DNA of 64,000 nucleotides, taken from contig DASXUK010000073.1 in the NCBI GenBank assembly GCA_036504875.1, positions 1 to 64,000 on the forward strand, in the 5' to 3' direction. The first letter of the stretch is position 1; each line of letters begins with the position of its first letter. The notes beneath the pieces are model-generated. The model searched no databases, was not told the DNA's origin, and saw nothing but the letters and a program-made list of their open reading frames with translations. Made by a program: the position numbers and the translations under genes. The DNA comes from JACPFJ01 sp036504875 (GTDB lineage Bacteria; Desulfobacterota; Desulfuromonadia; Geobacterales; Pseudopelobacteraceae). This document shows positions 1 through 7,484 of the stretch, one piece after another.

Positions 1-140
1 GGTCACCCATCACTGCGAGATAATCGAAACCGGGAATGACAGCTGGAGAATAAAAACGAGAATTAATAATTGAAAACTACTACCTGGGGTGGGTCAATTT
101 TGGACGCCGATGGTGGGTCAATTTTCAACGCCGATTGACA
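1..140 (+). mobile_element. Right end of an IS21-family insertion sequence
   Basis: Two tandem copies of a 24-bp motif starting GGTGGGTCAATTTT and ending ACGCCGAT lie at 88-111 and 112-135 and differ at only two positions. They are followed by TTGACA, so the element ends in CA at 139-140. Repeated GTGGGTCAATTTT/ACGCCG blocks with TG...CA termini are typical of IS21-family ends. The tail of IstB lies just inside. The rest of the element is outside the window, and no target duplication can be checked from this side. Confidence 0.85.
2..73 (+). CDS. istB: IstB helper ATPase of IS21-family element, C-terminal fragment
   Basis: The reading frame entering at base 2 gives 23 residues and a TGA at 71-73. 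It contains THHCEIIETGNDSWR, which matches the conserved C-terminal tail of IS21-family IstB (THHCDIxETGNxSWRFK). IstB is the AAA+ helper of the IstA transposase. Only the tail is inside the window, so whether the rest is intact cannot be judged. Its position immediately inside the IS21 end repeats supports the call. Confidence 0.75.
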   Translation, partial: VTHHCEIIETGNDSWRIKTRINN

Positions 141-271
141 CACAGTTGGCGGCAAGTTCTTCTGCATGAATATGTAAACTTCCAATGCTAAAGCTCTCAG
201 CGAAGCACTGAGAGGACAGGCATAGCCGAATCCTACCATTTTTTAGCATTCCGGTTTATTTCCTATATAGC

Positions 272-308
272 AACATAGTAAGTCTAAAATTAATGGACAT
301 ACTATGTT
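272..308. promoter_or_regulatory. Probable AbiEi operator (inverted repeat upstream of abiE)
   Basis: The arm AACATAGTAAGTC (272-284) and the arm GACATACTATGTT (296-308) form an inverted repeat with 12 of 13 positions matching across an 11-nt AT-rich spacer. It ends about 40 nt before the abiEi start. AbiEi antitoxins are known to repress their own operon by binding inverted repeats in this position. The assignment to AbiEi is an inference from position and family behaviour. Confidence 0.65.
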
Positions 309-349
309 CTTAAATGATAAATTGTCTCCATTGCGCGGGAGAGAAGATC

Positions 350-1000
350 ATGACGAACAGCCTGCTGATCAAAAGCATTCCCTATGAGGAGTTTGACTAC
401 CAGACTCTGCTGGACTCCGTCCACGGATATGCACAGCCACGGATGAAGATATCCGGCATGCTGGCCAAAGGTGATATAGTCCGCGTCAAGAAGGGGCTCT
501 ATATCCTCGGCGAGTCATTGCGTCGGAGGCCATTCTGTCGGGAACTGCTTGCAAACCTCATCTATGGTCCGTCCTATGTTTCCCTCGAATATGCACTGCA
601 CTATCATGGCCTGACACCCGAACGGGTTGAGACGGTATCTTCGGTAACCTGTGGCCGCTCCCGGACTTTCGATTCGCCGGTCGGTACTTTCTCCTATCGA
701 ATGATCCCAATGGAAGCATTTCGTACCGGTATGGACCAGGTTGAACTGGATGATGGTCGTTCTTTTCTGATCGCCATTCCGGAAAAGGCACTTGCAGATC
801 GGATCGTTGCCGACCGGGGTGCCGGCATTTCAACGCAGAAGGAGTTGCACGAATATTTGCTGGCTGATCTCCGTATCGACCCTGCAAATCTCCGTGGACT
901 TGACCCGGCCAGACTTACGGAAATAGGCCGTCACTATCGATCCCGCAGAGTGAAACTACTGGCCGACCTGATTACCCGTCTGAGTAAAGGAGCACGATAA
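350..1000 (+). CDS. abiEi: AbiEi-type antitoxin / transcriptional repressor
   Basis: A protein of about 216 residues matching the AbiEi antitoxin family of type IV abortive-infection systems: an N-terminal winged-helix part (around PRMKISGMLAKGDIVRVKKGLYIL) followed by the AbiEi C-terminal domain with SYVSLEYALHYHGL and PEKALADRIV. I chose the ATG at 350, preceded by a GGGAGAG ribosome site, over the in-frame ATG at 314, which has none. Family knowledge: AbiEi represses the operon and antagonises the toxin. The stop overlaps the toxin start (TAATG), so the two are translationally coupled. Confidence 0.87.
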   Translation: MTNSLLIKSIPYEEFDYQTLLDSVHGYAQPRMKISGMLAKGDIVRVKKGLYILGESLRRRPFCRELLANLIYGPSYVSLEYALHYHGLTPERVETVSSVTCGRSRTFDSPVGTFSYRMIPMEAFRTGMDQVELDDGRSFLIAIPEKALADRIVADRGAGISTQKELHEYLLADLRIDPANLRGLDPARLTEIGRHYRSRRVKLLADLITRLSKGAR

Positions 1001-1869
1001 TGCATGAGGCGGTAACCCGCATGCTTGCCAAGTATGAACCGAAGAGCGTTGACGATTCAGTCAGGGCACTACGGGAGATTATTCAGGAAGTGGCTCTGCT
1101 CGGGCTCTGGCGGGCCAAGTTTTTCGAACACGCCGCATTCTACGGCGGTACGGCTCTGCGCATACTGTACGGACTCGACCGATTTTCCGAGGATCTGGAT
1201 TTCTCGCTGTTGACGCCATCCCCCGACTTTAATCTGGCTCGGTACTCGGCATCACTTGAAGAGGAATTGCAGGCATTCGGTTTCAACGTCCGGGTGGAGA
1301 TGGTTGACAAGGCGGTGGAATCTGCGGTGCAGTCCGCATTCCTAAAGGCGAATACACGTAATGAACTCCTGGTCATTGAGGCCGGAGAGGAACTTACCGG
1401 TCGGGTTGCAGCCGGTCAGGTGCTGAAGGTAAAGATCGAGGTGGACACTGACCCGCCGCCGGGTTTCAGTACCCAGACCCGCTATCTGCTGCAGCCTATA
1501 CCGTTTGCCGTCCGGAGCTATTCGCTCCCGGATCTCTTTGCCGGCAAGATGCATGCAATCCTCTTCCGCAAGTGGAAGAACCGGGTCAAGGGTCGCGATT
1601 GGTATGATTTGATCTGGTATGCCGCCAACCATCCTCAACTTAACCTTGCTCATCTTGAGCAGCGGATGCGCCAAACCGGCCACTGGAGCGGTGATAAAAA
1701 TCTATCACCGGCAGTTTTTACCGATTTACTGTTCGAGGCAATCGACCGACTGGATGTGAATCAGGCTCGTAAAGATGTGGCGCCCTTCGTCAAGGATCAG
1801 CAGATGCTTGCTCTCTGGTCGCACGATTTCTTCCAGGACGTGGCAAGCCGAATTAAGACCGAAGGATAA
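1000..1869 (+). CDS. abiEii: AbiEii-type nucleotidyltransferase toxin
   Basis: A 289-residue protein of the AbiEii/AbiGii nucleotidyltransferase toxin family. The signature is at residues 49-67: GGTALR, then RFSEDLDFSL, giving the GG[S/T]...D-x-D catalytic pattern (Asp65, Asp67). A later FAGKMHAILFRKWKNRVKGRDWYDLIWY stretch carries the conserved K/RD-(W)YD motif of the family. Known members stop growth by transferring nucleotides to tRNA or related substrates and act in phage defence. It overlaps the abiEi stop by one base. The gene appears intact. Confidence 0.88.
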   Translation: MHEAVTRMLAKYEPKSVDDSVRALREIIQEVALLGLWRAKFFEHAAFYGGTALRILYGLDRFSEDLDFSLLTPSPDFNLARYSASLEEELQAFGFNVRVEMVDKAVESAVQSAFLKANTRNELLVIEAGEELTGRVAAGQVLKVKIEVDTDPPPGFSTQTRYLLQPIPFAVRSYSLPDLFAGKMHAILFRKWKNRVKGRDWYDLIWYAANHPQLNLAHLEQRMRQTGHWSGDKNLSPAVFTDLLFEAIDRLDVNQARKDVAPFVKDQQMLALWSHDFFQDVASRIKTEG

Positions 1870-1890
1870 CAACAAATGGAGGTTTCTGTA

Positions 1891-2076
1891 ATGAGTAATG
1901 AGGATCTGCTGGCATCACTCCAGGAATTACTGGAGGCATCCAGTGCCATGACCAGCGGTCAACTGCCAAGCGCGAGTCAGTTGGAACGATATCAACGCGC
2001 CCGAGAATGGGCACAACGACTCCTTGATCGTGAAGAGAAAGTGAAAAACTCAAATCTGTTACGATATCAAAATTAA
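1891..2076 (+). CDS. Small acidic/helical protein downstream of abiE
   Basis: A 61-residue protein starting MSNEDLLASLQELLEASS. The ATG at 1891 is preferred over 1876 because a clean GGAGG (1879-1883) sits seven bases upstream of it. The sequence is predicted mostly helical with a basic C-terminus (REWAQRLLDREEKVKNSN). It begins 21 nt after the toxin stop and is probably cotranscribed with abiE. I do not recognise a family. It may be an accessory component of the toxin-antitoxin operon or unrelated cargo. Confidence 0.55.
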   Translation: MSNEDLLASLQELLEASSAMTSGQLPSASQLERYQRAREWAQRLLDREEKVKNSNLLRYQN

Positions 2077-2079
2077 CTA

Positions 2080-2934
2080 TTAGATTTTCATCGCTGCTTT
2101 AATCTCGTCCAAGTTAATCGCTACAATCTGCTGCTCTTCACCTGAACGGTCGCTATCGTTTCTGTCTATCCTGAATTTTTTCAACAAGTAGTAAATAAGG
2201 GCGATTCTGCACTTGAATTTCAATTCAAAGTTTGTCATTCCATAATCCATAGCTACTATGAATTTTTGTGCTTCATTGAGCTTTGGATCTGGCCCGAATA
2301 CAACATCAACATAGTTAAACCATTGTCGATCATTATTTGAATCTACATCTGATACTGATGTAATGGATGCCTCAGCAATCCTACCAAGCACAAAATCTTT
2401 GAACTTATTATCAGTATGACAGTACGCCCTGACATGCCATCTTGATCCATCTGTTCCAAACGCGTGTGGGGAAATCAGTCGAGTGTTTCCAGGTTGTGGA
2501 TTGTTGAATGATCGATAATCTACTGAAACAATCTGTTTATACTTTATTGCCTGAACAACTGTTCTTAAAATGTCTGTACCAATAACGCGTGAAGGGTTTG
2601 GAACTGAACCAATAAAATCCGAGCCACAAGTGGCATTATTTTCGATTGTTGGTGAACACAAAATAGTTGAGAAATATGCATCAGCTGATAGTTCGATGAA
2701 TATAGGCTTGAATGTTTCGGTGGGCACGTAATATTTCGCACTAGAATTGTACGAAATGTTATTGGGTGCCATCTCCTGGTATTTTGTGAAATCAACCGAA
2801 GCCTGGGGTATGGATATTCCGAACTCTGCCGTTAGATCTCCCCGATTGACCCTTCCTTCCCAATAAAGCTTAAATTCAAGATGTTGAAGTCGTTTTCGTG
2901 TACTCCAAGGGATCGTAACTGATTGATCATCCAT
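2080..2934 (-). CDS. WYL-domain transcriptional regulator (BrxR/CapW-like)
   Basis: A 284-residue protein with an N-terminal winged helix (RKRLQHLEFKLYWEGRVNRGDLTAEFGIS, residues about 13-42) and a central WYL domain (SPHAFGTDGSRWHVRAYCH, then FKDFVLGRI). The RWHVRAYC...FKDFVL pattern is that of WYL regulators such as BrxR and CapW that control phage-defence loci; these bind DNA as dimers and may sense nucleic acid or nucleotide ligands. It is divergent from the 34-codon ORF and lipoprotein operon, with a palindromic promoter region between them. It converges with the small gene after abiE. Defence control is inference. Confidence 0.8.
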   Translation of the reverse strand: MDDQSVTIPWSTRKRLQHLEFKLYWEGRVNRGDLTAEFGISIPQASVDFTKYQEMAPNNISYNSSAKYYVPTETFKPIFIELSADAYFSTILCSPTIENNATCGSDFIGSVPNPSRVIGTDILRTVVQAIKYKQIVSVDYRSFNNPQPGNTRLISPHAFGTDGSRWHVRAYCHTDNKFKDFVLGRIAEASITSVSDVDSNNDRQWFNYVDVVFGPDPKLNEAQKFIVAMDYGMTNFELKFKCRIALIYYLLKKFRIDRNDSDRSGEEQQIVAINLDEIKAAMKI

Positions 2935-2955
2935 ATCAATCTCCTGTTATCTGGG

Positions 2956-3001
2956 TGCGAATAAAAACTATATTGACATAGAAACTATTCGCATATATAT
3001 T
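2956..3001 (+). promoter_or_regulatory. Sigma-70-like promoter embedded in a palindromic operator
   Basis: TTGACA (2973-2978) and TATATT (2996-3001) are separated by 17 bp, close to the sigma-70 consensus, and point towards the 3059 ORF. The perfect inverted repeat TGCGAATA (2956-2963) / TATTCGCA (2986-2993) flanks the -35 and covers most of the spacer; the match extends as TGCGAATAnnnnCTA on both arms. A dimeric repressor bound here would block RNA polymerase. The divergent WYL regulator is the obvious candidate. Confidence 0.7.
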
Positions 3002-3058
3002 ATGCGTACAGTTCTTATAACCGTCTTGACGGAAAATTTCAAGTAAAAAGGAGATGAT

Positions 3059-3163
3059 ATGGCAAAGAACTCGCTGTACGGAGAGGGCCATAGATACATA
3101 ATTCCTTACCTTGACGGAAGTTGGAATCACAAGGCATCAGCAGTACACACTCAAAGGACTTGA
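3059..3163 (+). CDS. 34-residue small protein or leader peptide
   Basis: An ATG with a strong AAAAGGAGATGAT ribosome site opens a 34-codon frame beginning MAKNSLYGEGHRYIIPYLDG and ending in HTQRT, with TGA at 3161-3163. It is the first frame after the consensus promoter and ends 31 nt before the lipoprotein start. It could be a true small protein, a leader peptide, or the N-terminal remnant of a longer protein; the tidy ribosome site favours translation. No family recognised. Confidence 0.5.
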   Translation: MAKNSLYGEGHRYIIPYLDGSWNHKASAVHTQRT

Positions 3164-3194
3164 GTAATCATCACATCAGTAAGGAGAAATTCAT

Positions 3195-4127
3195 ATGAGC
3201 ACTAAAAAATTATGTCTTGCGTGTTGGTGTCTGGTTGTAGTTGTTTCACTTCAAGGTTGCGGTCTTACTTCTGCTCAACGCAAGGAGATCGAGATCTTCG
3301 GACAGGCGGCTTCAACGCTGGGTGAATCAAGCAAGGATCAATTCGTTGCTGGCCGCGAGAACGTAATCGATATGAAACGGTATCATCTGGCTATCGAGAA
3401 AAACGTACTACCTCCGTATCAGGCTGACAGCGGGATTCCGGCAAGAGAATATTTCTTTTCCAAAAATCTGAACTTGGATGCTGGTCTCGACAAGAACGAC
3501 ATCGATATCCGTGTTGCGGCAGTAGATCTTCTGCAGCAGTACGGCAAGTTGCTGGTGGCATTTACAACCGATAGTCATGAGAAAGAGATAAAAGAATCGG
3601 CTGACAAGTTCGCAAAAAGCGTTGGCAAGTTCCCCCACAACTCCATGACTGCAGATGAAGTTGATGGACTTGGCCAGATCGTTACAGCAGTTGGTGGCAT
3701 TCTTGTCGAACACCAGAAAAAAGAAGCGCTCGAAAAGGTTGTGCCGAAAGTTTCCCCGTTGATTGAAAAGATATGCGACAGCCTTGAGCAGGATTTTGAC
3801 CCCAAGAAAAACGGAATTTACGCCAACATCAATACCGTGCAGGACCGATTGGCCAGCGTGGCGATTGAAGGTCTGAAGTTTCCGGGAGACTCAATGAGTG
3901 ACCGGCTTCTGCTGATCGATGGTTTTGCGTTGGCAGAGAAGAATAAGGGTATCCTGACAACCACATCCAGCCAGATATTGAAATCGATTGCCTCCTTGAG
4001 AAAAGCGAACAGCCAACTTCTAGATGTCATTAAAAGTCATAAGGTCGGGCTAAAAGACATCAAAGAATTCGGTGAGGATGTTGCTGATTTATCCAAGGGC
4101 GTCAAACCATACTTAAGTCGGTTCTGA
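3195..4127 (+). CDS. Hypothetical lipoprotein (310 aa) of WYL-linked locus
   Basis: The N-terminus has a lipoprotein signal: a basic start, a hydrophobic run and the lipobox SLQGC ending at about Cys28. Gly at +2 suggests the outer membrane. The mature part is helical and charged, with no recognised domain; helical segments near residues 100-125 and 255-300 suggest an extended alpha-helical fold. The start at 3195 has an AAGGAG site. It is the first long gene of an apparent operon (3195, 4146, 4480, 5412, 5850) with short gaps and good ribosome sites. Function unknown; an envelope location is the only firm statement. Confidence 0.7.
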   Translation: MSTKKLCLACWCLVVVVSLQGCGLTSAQRKEIEIFGQAASTLGESSKDQFVAGRENVIDMKRYHLAIEKNVLPPYQADSGIPAREYFFSKNLNLDAGLDKNDIDIRVAAVDLLQQYGKLLVAFTTDSHEKEIKESADKFAKSVGKFPHNSMTADEVDGLGQIVTAVGGILVEHQKKEALEKVVPKVSPLIEKICDSLEQDFDPKKNGIYANINTVQDRLASVAIEGLKFPGDSMSDRLLLIDGFALAEKNKGILTTTSSQILKSIASLRKANSQLLDVIKSHKVGLKDIKEFGEDVADLSKGVKPYLSRF

Positions 4128-4145
4128 TATAAAGGAGAAAAGCTC

Positions 4146-4466
4146 ATGGCAAAGGTTCAGATTAATCGTGATTTGCAATTGTTTGTGGAAAGGCTGAGCA
4201 CACTGAAAGACGCTACTCCTGTCAGTGATCCTGATTACCAGGCTCTTAAGGTTAGCTACACTGCCGCATCAGACCTGCTGGAAAGTTCTCAGGAAAAAGC
4301 GATAGATGACGCAGGGATTGAGTACATCGAATTTTCCAAGAAAATCAAAGAAGCAATGCTTATTTTCGATGAGGTCGAAAAGAAAATTGCACGGATTTCA
4401 AAGGTCGTAAAAATATCAGCACAGGTTATCGACATCGCCGGAAAAGTCATCGCGAAAGTTTGCTAA
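4146..4466 (+). CDS. Small helical/coiled-coil protein (106 aa), function unknown
   Basis: Begins MAKVQINRDLQLFVERLS with AAAGGAG upstream, 18 nt after the lipoprotein stop. The sequence is almost entirely charged amphipathic helix (FSKKIKEAMLIFDEVEKKIARISKVV), ending in a more hydrophobic segment (VIDIAGKVIAKVC). It has no signal peptide. It may be a partner or immunity-like protein for its neighbours; that is speculation. Expression with the flanking genes is supported by tight spacing (13 nt to the next start). Confidence 0.6.
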   Translation: MAKVQINRDLQLFVERLSTLKDATPVSDPDYQALKVSYTAASDLLESSQEKAIDDAGIEYIEFSKKIKEAMLIFDEVEKKIARISKVVKISAQVIDIAGKVIAKVC

Positions 4467-4479
4467 CAAGGAGAAATAC

Positions 4480-5409
4480 ATGCCCGGAGCCTATGCACAC
4501 ATCACGATAGTAAATGAATTCAGGAACACAGACAAACTCCTTGCCATACCTAATTTCCCGAAAGAGGCGGCAAAGGCCTTCCTTCGTTGGTTCAAGTATG
4601 CAGAGCTGGGAGCGGTAAGCCCTGATTATCCGTATCTGGCCGTAGGCAACAGTGATGCCGCAGAGTGGGCAGATCTTATGCACTATACGCACACCGGGAT
4701 AATGGTCCAGGAAGGTACAAGGCTGCTTAGAGCAATTGCCGGGGAGAAGAGGTACAAGTGTCTGGCTTGGCTTCTGGGTTACGCCTCGCATGTTACTGCA
4801 GATGTTACCGTTCATCCTGTAGTTGAACTCAAAGTCGGTACGTATGCCGAGAACAAATCAGACCACAGGACATGTGAAATGCATCAGGATGCCTTTATCT
4901 TTCAAAAACTGGGGCTTGGAGGAGTCGGGGTGTCTGACCACCTTGCATCTGGTATTGGGGCATGTTCTTCAGCTGATGATGAAGATAAGCTGGATGCTGA
5001 CATTATCGAATTCTGGAGTGCACTATTACAGGCGGTTCACCCGGTTAAATTTGCAGAAAATCCACCGGATATTCATAAATGGCATGAGCGGTTCAATGAA
5101 ATAGTGGATGCGATTTCCTCGGCAGGGGGTCATCTGCTTCCTTGCGCTAGACACGTAGCTGCAGATGTAGGGCTAATATATCCATCGGTTACACAAATAG
5201 ATCGGCAGTATATTGATTCTCTTAAGGTTCCTACCGGTACTATGAGTTATGAAGCTATTTTCAATGAATCGATACGCAACGTTAGCGGAGTCTGGTCGGA
5301 TATCGCACGCGGCACCTTCGATAACAACGATACTGTTCTCGCACGATTCGGTGAATGGAATCTTGATACAGGCAAGGATCAAAACTACAAACTGGTTTTC
5401 TGGGGGTAA
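4480..5409 (+). CDS. Zinc-dependent phospholipase C-like protein
   Basis: A 309-residue protein starting MPGAYAHITIVNEF, the usual opening of the zinc-dependent phospholipase C / GPI-PLD-type domain (PF00882). Candidate metal ligands are visible: ADLMHYTHTG (about residues 63-73) and LGYASHVTADVTVHPVVEL, giving the H-x3-D-x3-HP pattern. Family members bind three zinc ions and hydrolyse phospholipids or phosphodiesters. No signal peptide is seen, so it may act in the cytoplasm or on the inner membrane. The C-terminal half (about residues 170-309) matches nothing I recognise. Preceded by AAGGAG; the next gene starts two bases after its stop. Confidence 0.75.
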   Translation: MPGAYAHITIVNEFRNTDKLLAIPNFPKEAAKAFLRWFKYAELGAVSPDYPYLAVGNSDAAEWADLMHYTHTGIMVQEGTRLLRAIAGEKRYKCLAWLLGYASHVTADVTVHPVVELKVGTYAENKSDHRTCEMHQDAFIFQKLGLGGVGVSDHLASGIGACSSADDEDKLDADIIEFWSALLQAVHPVKFAENPPDIHKWHERFNEIVDAISSAGGHLLPCARHVAADVGLIYPSVTQIDRQYIDSLKVPTGTMSYEAIFNESIRNVSGVWSDIARGTFDNNDTVLARFGEWNLDTGKDQNYKLVFWG

Positions 5410-5411
5410 TA

Positions 5412-5834
5412 ATGAGACAGGTTGGCATCAGTTTATGGGTAGTTATATTTTCATTACTGATCTTCACCAGCGGATGCGCCCACTGCAATGCTTACGACCA
5501 GGAGAAACTGTATACCCTGGCTTCGGCGCTTACAAAATTAACTTCAGCTGTGGAAGAGAAAGTCTTATTTAAAGAGGCCCCTTCAGAAATGAAGGACATG
5601 GAGTTGATAGATCTGTCAACTAGCCATGATCCGCAACTGAAAGAGCCTTTTGCGGAATATCTCTTAAAAGCTGGAGGTGTGAACGGACACGCCGTAGTGC
5701 TGGTTTGCGATCAGAGTGGCAGTAAAGCGCTATTGGAGGATGCCGGCTGCACGTCAATACTTGACCAGCACTGGTGGAGGGACCAGCCCAATCATCCATG
5801 CGAAATATCCACACAGATGTGTCTGACAAAATAA
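5412..5834 (+). CDS. Small hypothetical lipoprotein (140 aa)
   Basis: Starts MRQVGISLWVVIFSLLIF with a lipobox FTSGC at about Cys22; Ala at +2 suggests the outer membrane. The mature protein has several cysteines and the segment ILDQHWWRDQPNHPCE. No known domain. The start codon lies two bases after the phospholipase-like gene stop, so the two are translationally coupled. Its role is unknown, but it puts a second envelope-anchored product in this operon. Confidence 0.65.
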   Translation: MRQVGISLWVVIFSLLIFTSGCAHCNAYDQEKLYTLASALTKLTSAVEEKVLFKEAPSEMKDMELIDLSTSHDPQLKEPFAEYLLKAGGVNGHAVVLVCDQSGSKALLEDAGCTSILDQHWWRDQPNHPCEISTQMCLTK

Positions 5835-5849
5835 CATGAGGTTAAGGAT

Positions 5850-6603
5850 ATGATACGTTGCCTTGTCCGTTGCGGATTAGCTGTTTTATTGACGGTTCAG
5901 GTTGTTTTTGCCGATCCTGTTGAGGACTGTCAGGAATATGCGAAGTTTGGGTTGCCAGGAACATCAGGAGATCTACTCTGTCGTAAAGGATATCTTCTTG
6001 CACACGATCCAGTTCGCAAAACACCAATATGGGTGATAGAGCATTTGACCGTTGATAAGGTCAATGGTTCGCTCTCGCGACAGGATTAGTTCAGGGCTGA
6101 TCCTGATCTACTGAAAGGTCGTCGTGCAGAGCTGACCGATTACAAGAAAAGCGGTTACGATCAGGGTCACATGGCACCATCAGCAGACATGGCATGGGAT
6201 GAACAAGCCATGTCTGAGAGTTTTTATCTCAGTAATATGGTTCCACAAGTTGGAATCGGCATGAACAGGGGAATCTGGAAAGATTTGGAAGAGAAAGTGA
6301 GGAAATGGACTCTGGACAGGAAATCAGTATATGTGTTCACGGGACCATTCCGGTGATTATGAAAAAATTGGAGCAAACGAAGTAGCCGTTCCAAATTATC
6401 TCTACAAAATCGTATTCGACCCCGAACTCAGTGAAGCGATCTCACTCATCATGCCTAATCGACAATTAAAAACTTCAGATATGCCGAAATTCCTGGTTCC
6501 TATTCGTGAAGTCGAATCCAAAACTGGGCTGAATTTTCTAAATACACTGGCTAGCGATGTTCAAGACAAGATTGAGAGTAATCAGGCAGCAGATCTTTGG
6601 TAG
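5850..6603 (+). pseudogene. Secreted DNA/RNA non-specific endonuclease (NucA type), disrupted
   Basis: The N-terminal frame has a signal peptide (MIRCLVRCGLAVLLTVQVVFA, cleavage near residue 21), then a NucA-like nuclease with the catalytic motif variant YDQGHMAPSADM (normally DRGH) and the SNMVPQ and FTGP elements. The frame is broken twice: TAG at 6087-6089, and a one-base shift near 6340-6352, after which the C-terminal part (GDYEKIGANEVAVPNYLYK) continues in another frame. It is probably a pseudogene unless both breaks are sequencing errors. It is last in the WYL-linked operon and follows an AAGGAT site. Confidence 0.8.
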
Positions 6604-6647
6604 GAAGCACTAAATTTTCAATTTTTTGTGCACGTAATGGATGGAGT

Positions 6648-6679
6648 AAAATAAAAAAGGCGACCACATGGGCCGCCTC
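6648..6679 (-). terminator. Rho-independent terminator ending the long leftward operon
   Basis: Read on the minus strand, AGGCGGCC (6678-6671), a short loop and GGTCGCCT (6665-6658) pair over eight bases with one G-U, followed by TTTTTTATTTTA. There is no U-tract on the plus side, so it serves leftward transcription, terminating after the 45-residue gene at the end of the 7-23 kb block. Confidence 0.8.
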
Positions 6680-6715
6680 TATCCAGGCCGGACGGGTATG
6701 TCCTGCCTGAAGACT

Positions 6716-6853
6716 CTAGTAGGGTTTCACTCCCGAAAGAATGGCAAGAACTTCAAATTCGCCGCCTGCAAGATTGCTCCTGTGCAGCGCCTTCTCAAAC
6801 TCCTCCCAACTCAGCGTGAATTCCCTACCGTTAATGCGTGCTCGAACTGACAT
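6716..6853 (-). CDS. 45-residue hypothetical protein
   Basis: A minus-strand ATG at 6853 with an AAGGGGGAT site opens a 45-codon frame beginning MSVRARINGREFTLSWEEFE and ending in LAILSGVKPY. The composition looks like a real small soluble protein. It is the last gene before the operon terminator and is preceded by an unusually large hairpin leader. No family recognised. Confidence 0.6.
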   Translation of the reverse strand: MSVRARINGREFTLSWEEFEKALHRSNLAGGEFEVLAILSGVKPY

Positions 6854-6855
6854 GA

Positions 6856-6955
6856 CTCTATCCCCCTTATCTTTGTGATGGTGGCCCAAAAGGGCTCCCT
6901 ACAACCACCGCTGGAACGGTGGCTCTAAGGAACCCTTTTGGGCTGGGGGTTAGAG
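6856..6955 (-). promoter_or_regulatory. Large SD-sequestering hairpin leader (divergent form)
   Basis: Three nested pairings on the minus strand. CTCTAACCCCC (6955-6945) is complementary at 10 of 11 positions to GGGGGATAGAG (6866-6856), which contains the ribosome site of the 45-residue gene. Inside, a 15-bp stem (6943-6929 with 6898-6884, one G-U) encloses a CCACCG/CGGTGG hairpin (6922-6905). If folded as a whole it would hide the start. It resembles the other leaders of this block in logic but not in sequence. Confidence 0.6.
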
Positions 6956-6992
6956 ATAGGGGAGGGCGCACAAAGCGCCACTCCCTCACTAT

Positions 6993-7484
6993 TTACAAGA
7001 GTCCCTTTTCGACAAAACTCAGGAACTCGCCATCTCCAATGATGATGTGATCCAGCACCTTGATGCCGAGGATCTCGCCACTTTCCTTGAGACGTCTGGT
7101 AATGGCGATATCTTCCTGGCTGGGTGTCGGGTCTCCTGTAGGGTGATTGTGCATCAGAATGATTGCCGCCGCATTCGAGATGCATGCTGTTTTGAAGACT
7201 TCGCGACTATGGACGATGGCCTGATTGAGCGAGCCAATCGAGACTCGATCAAAGCAGACGATCCGGTTTTTGCCGTCCAGATGCAGAACGATAAAGTGCT
7301 CCTTCGTCTCCAGACGGAGATCCCGGAACATCTCGAATACCTGCTGGGGCTGCGTGAAACGTTTAGACACCCACTGTGGGGCGTCGTCTCTGACAACCTC
7401 GTTGCGATAACGGGCTTCGATAGATTTTATGAAGATTCTTTTTGTTATCGGTGCTACTGGTTCTCCGAAGAGATCGAGATTCAT
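6993..7484 (-). CDS. radC: RadC-family JAB-domain protein
   Basis: A 163-residue protein with the RadC/MPN+ (JAB1) signature at the C-terminal end: ILMHNHPTGDPTPSQEDIAITRRL, i.e. HxHP...S/Tx2D zinc ligands. Short RadC copies lacking the N-terminal helix-hairpin-helix are frequent on plasmids and ICEs; their enzymatic role is unproven and they are best viewed as JAB-metalloprotease-like proteins of mobile DNA. The start at 7484 is set by AGGAGGCGGAC directly upstream, which also forms arm 3 of a leader switch. Confidence 0.85.
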   Translation of the reverse strand: MNLDLFGEPVAPITKRIFIKSIEARYRNEVVRDDAPQWVSKRFTQPQQVFEMFRDLRLETKEHFIVLHLDGKNRIVCFDRVSIGSLNQAIVHSREVFKTACISNAAAIILMHNHPTGDPTPSQEDIAITRRLKESGEILGIKVLDHIIIGDGEFLSFVEKGLL

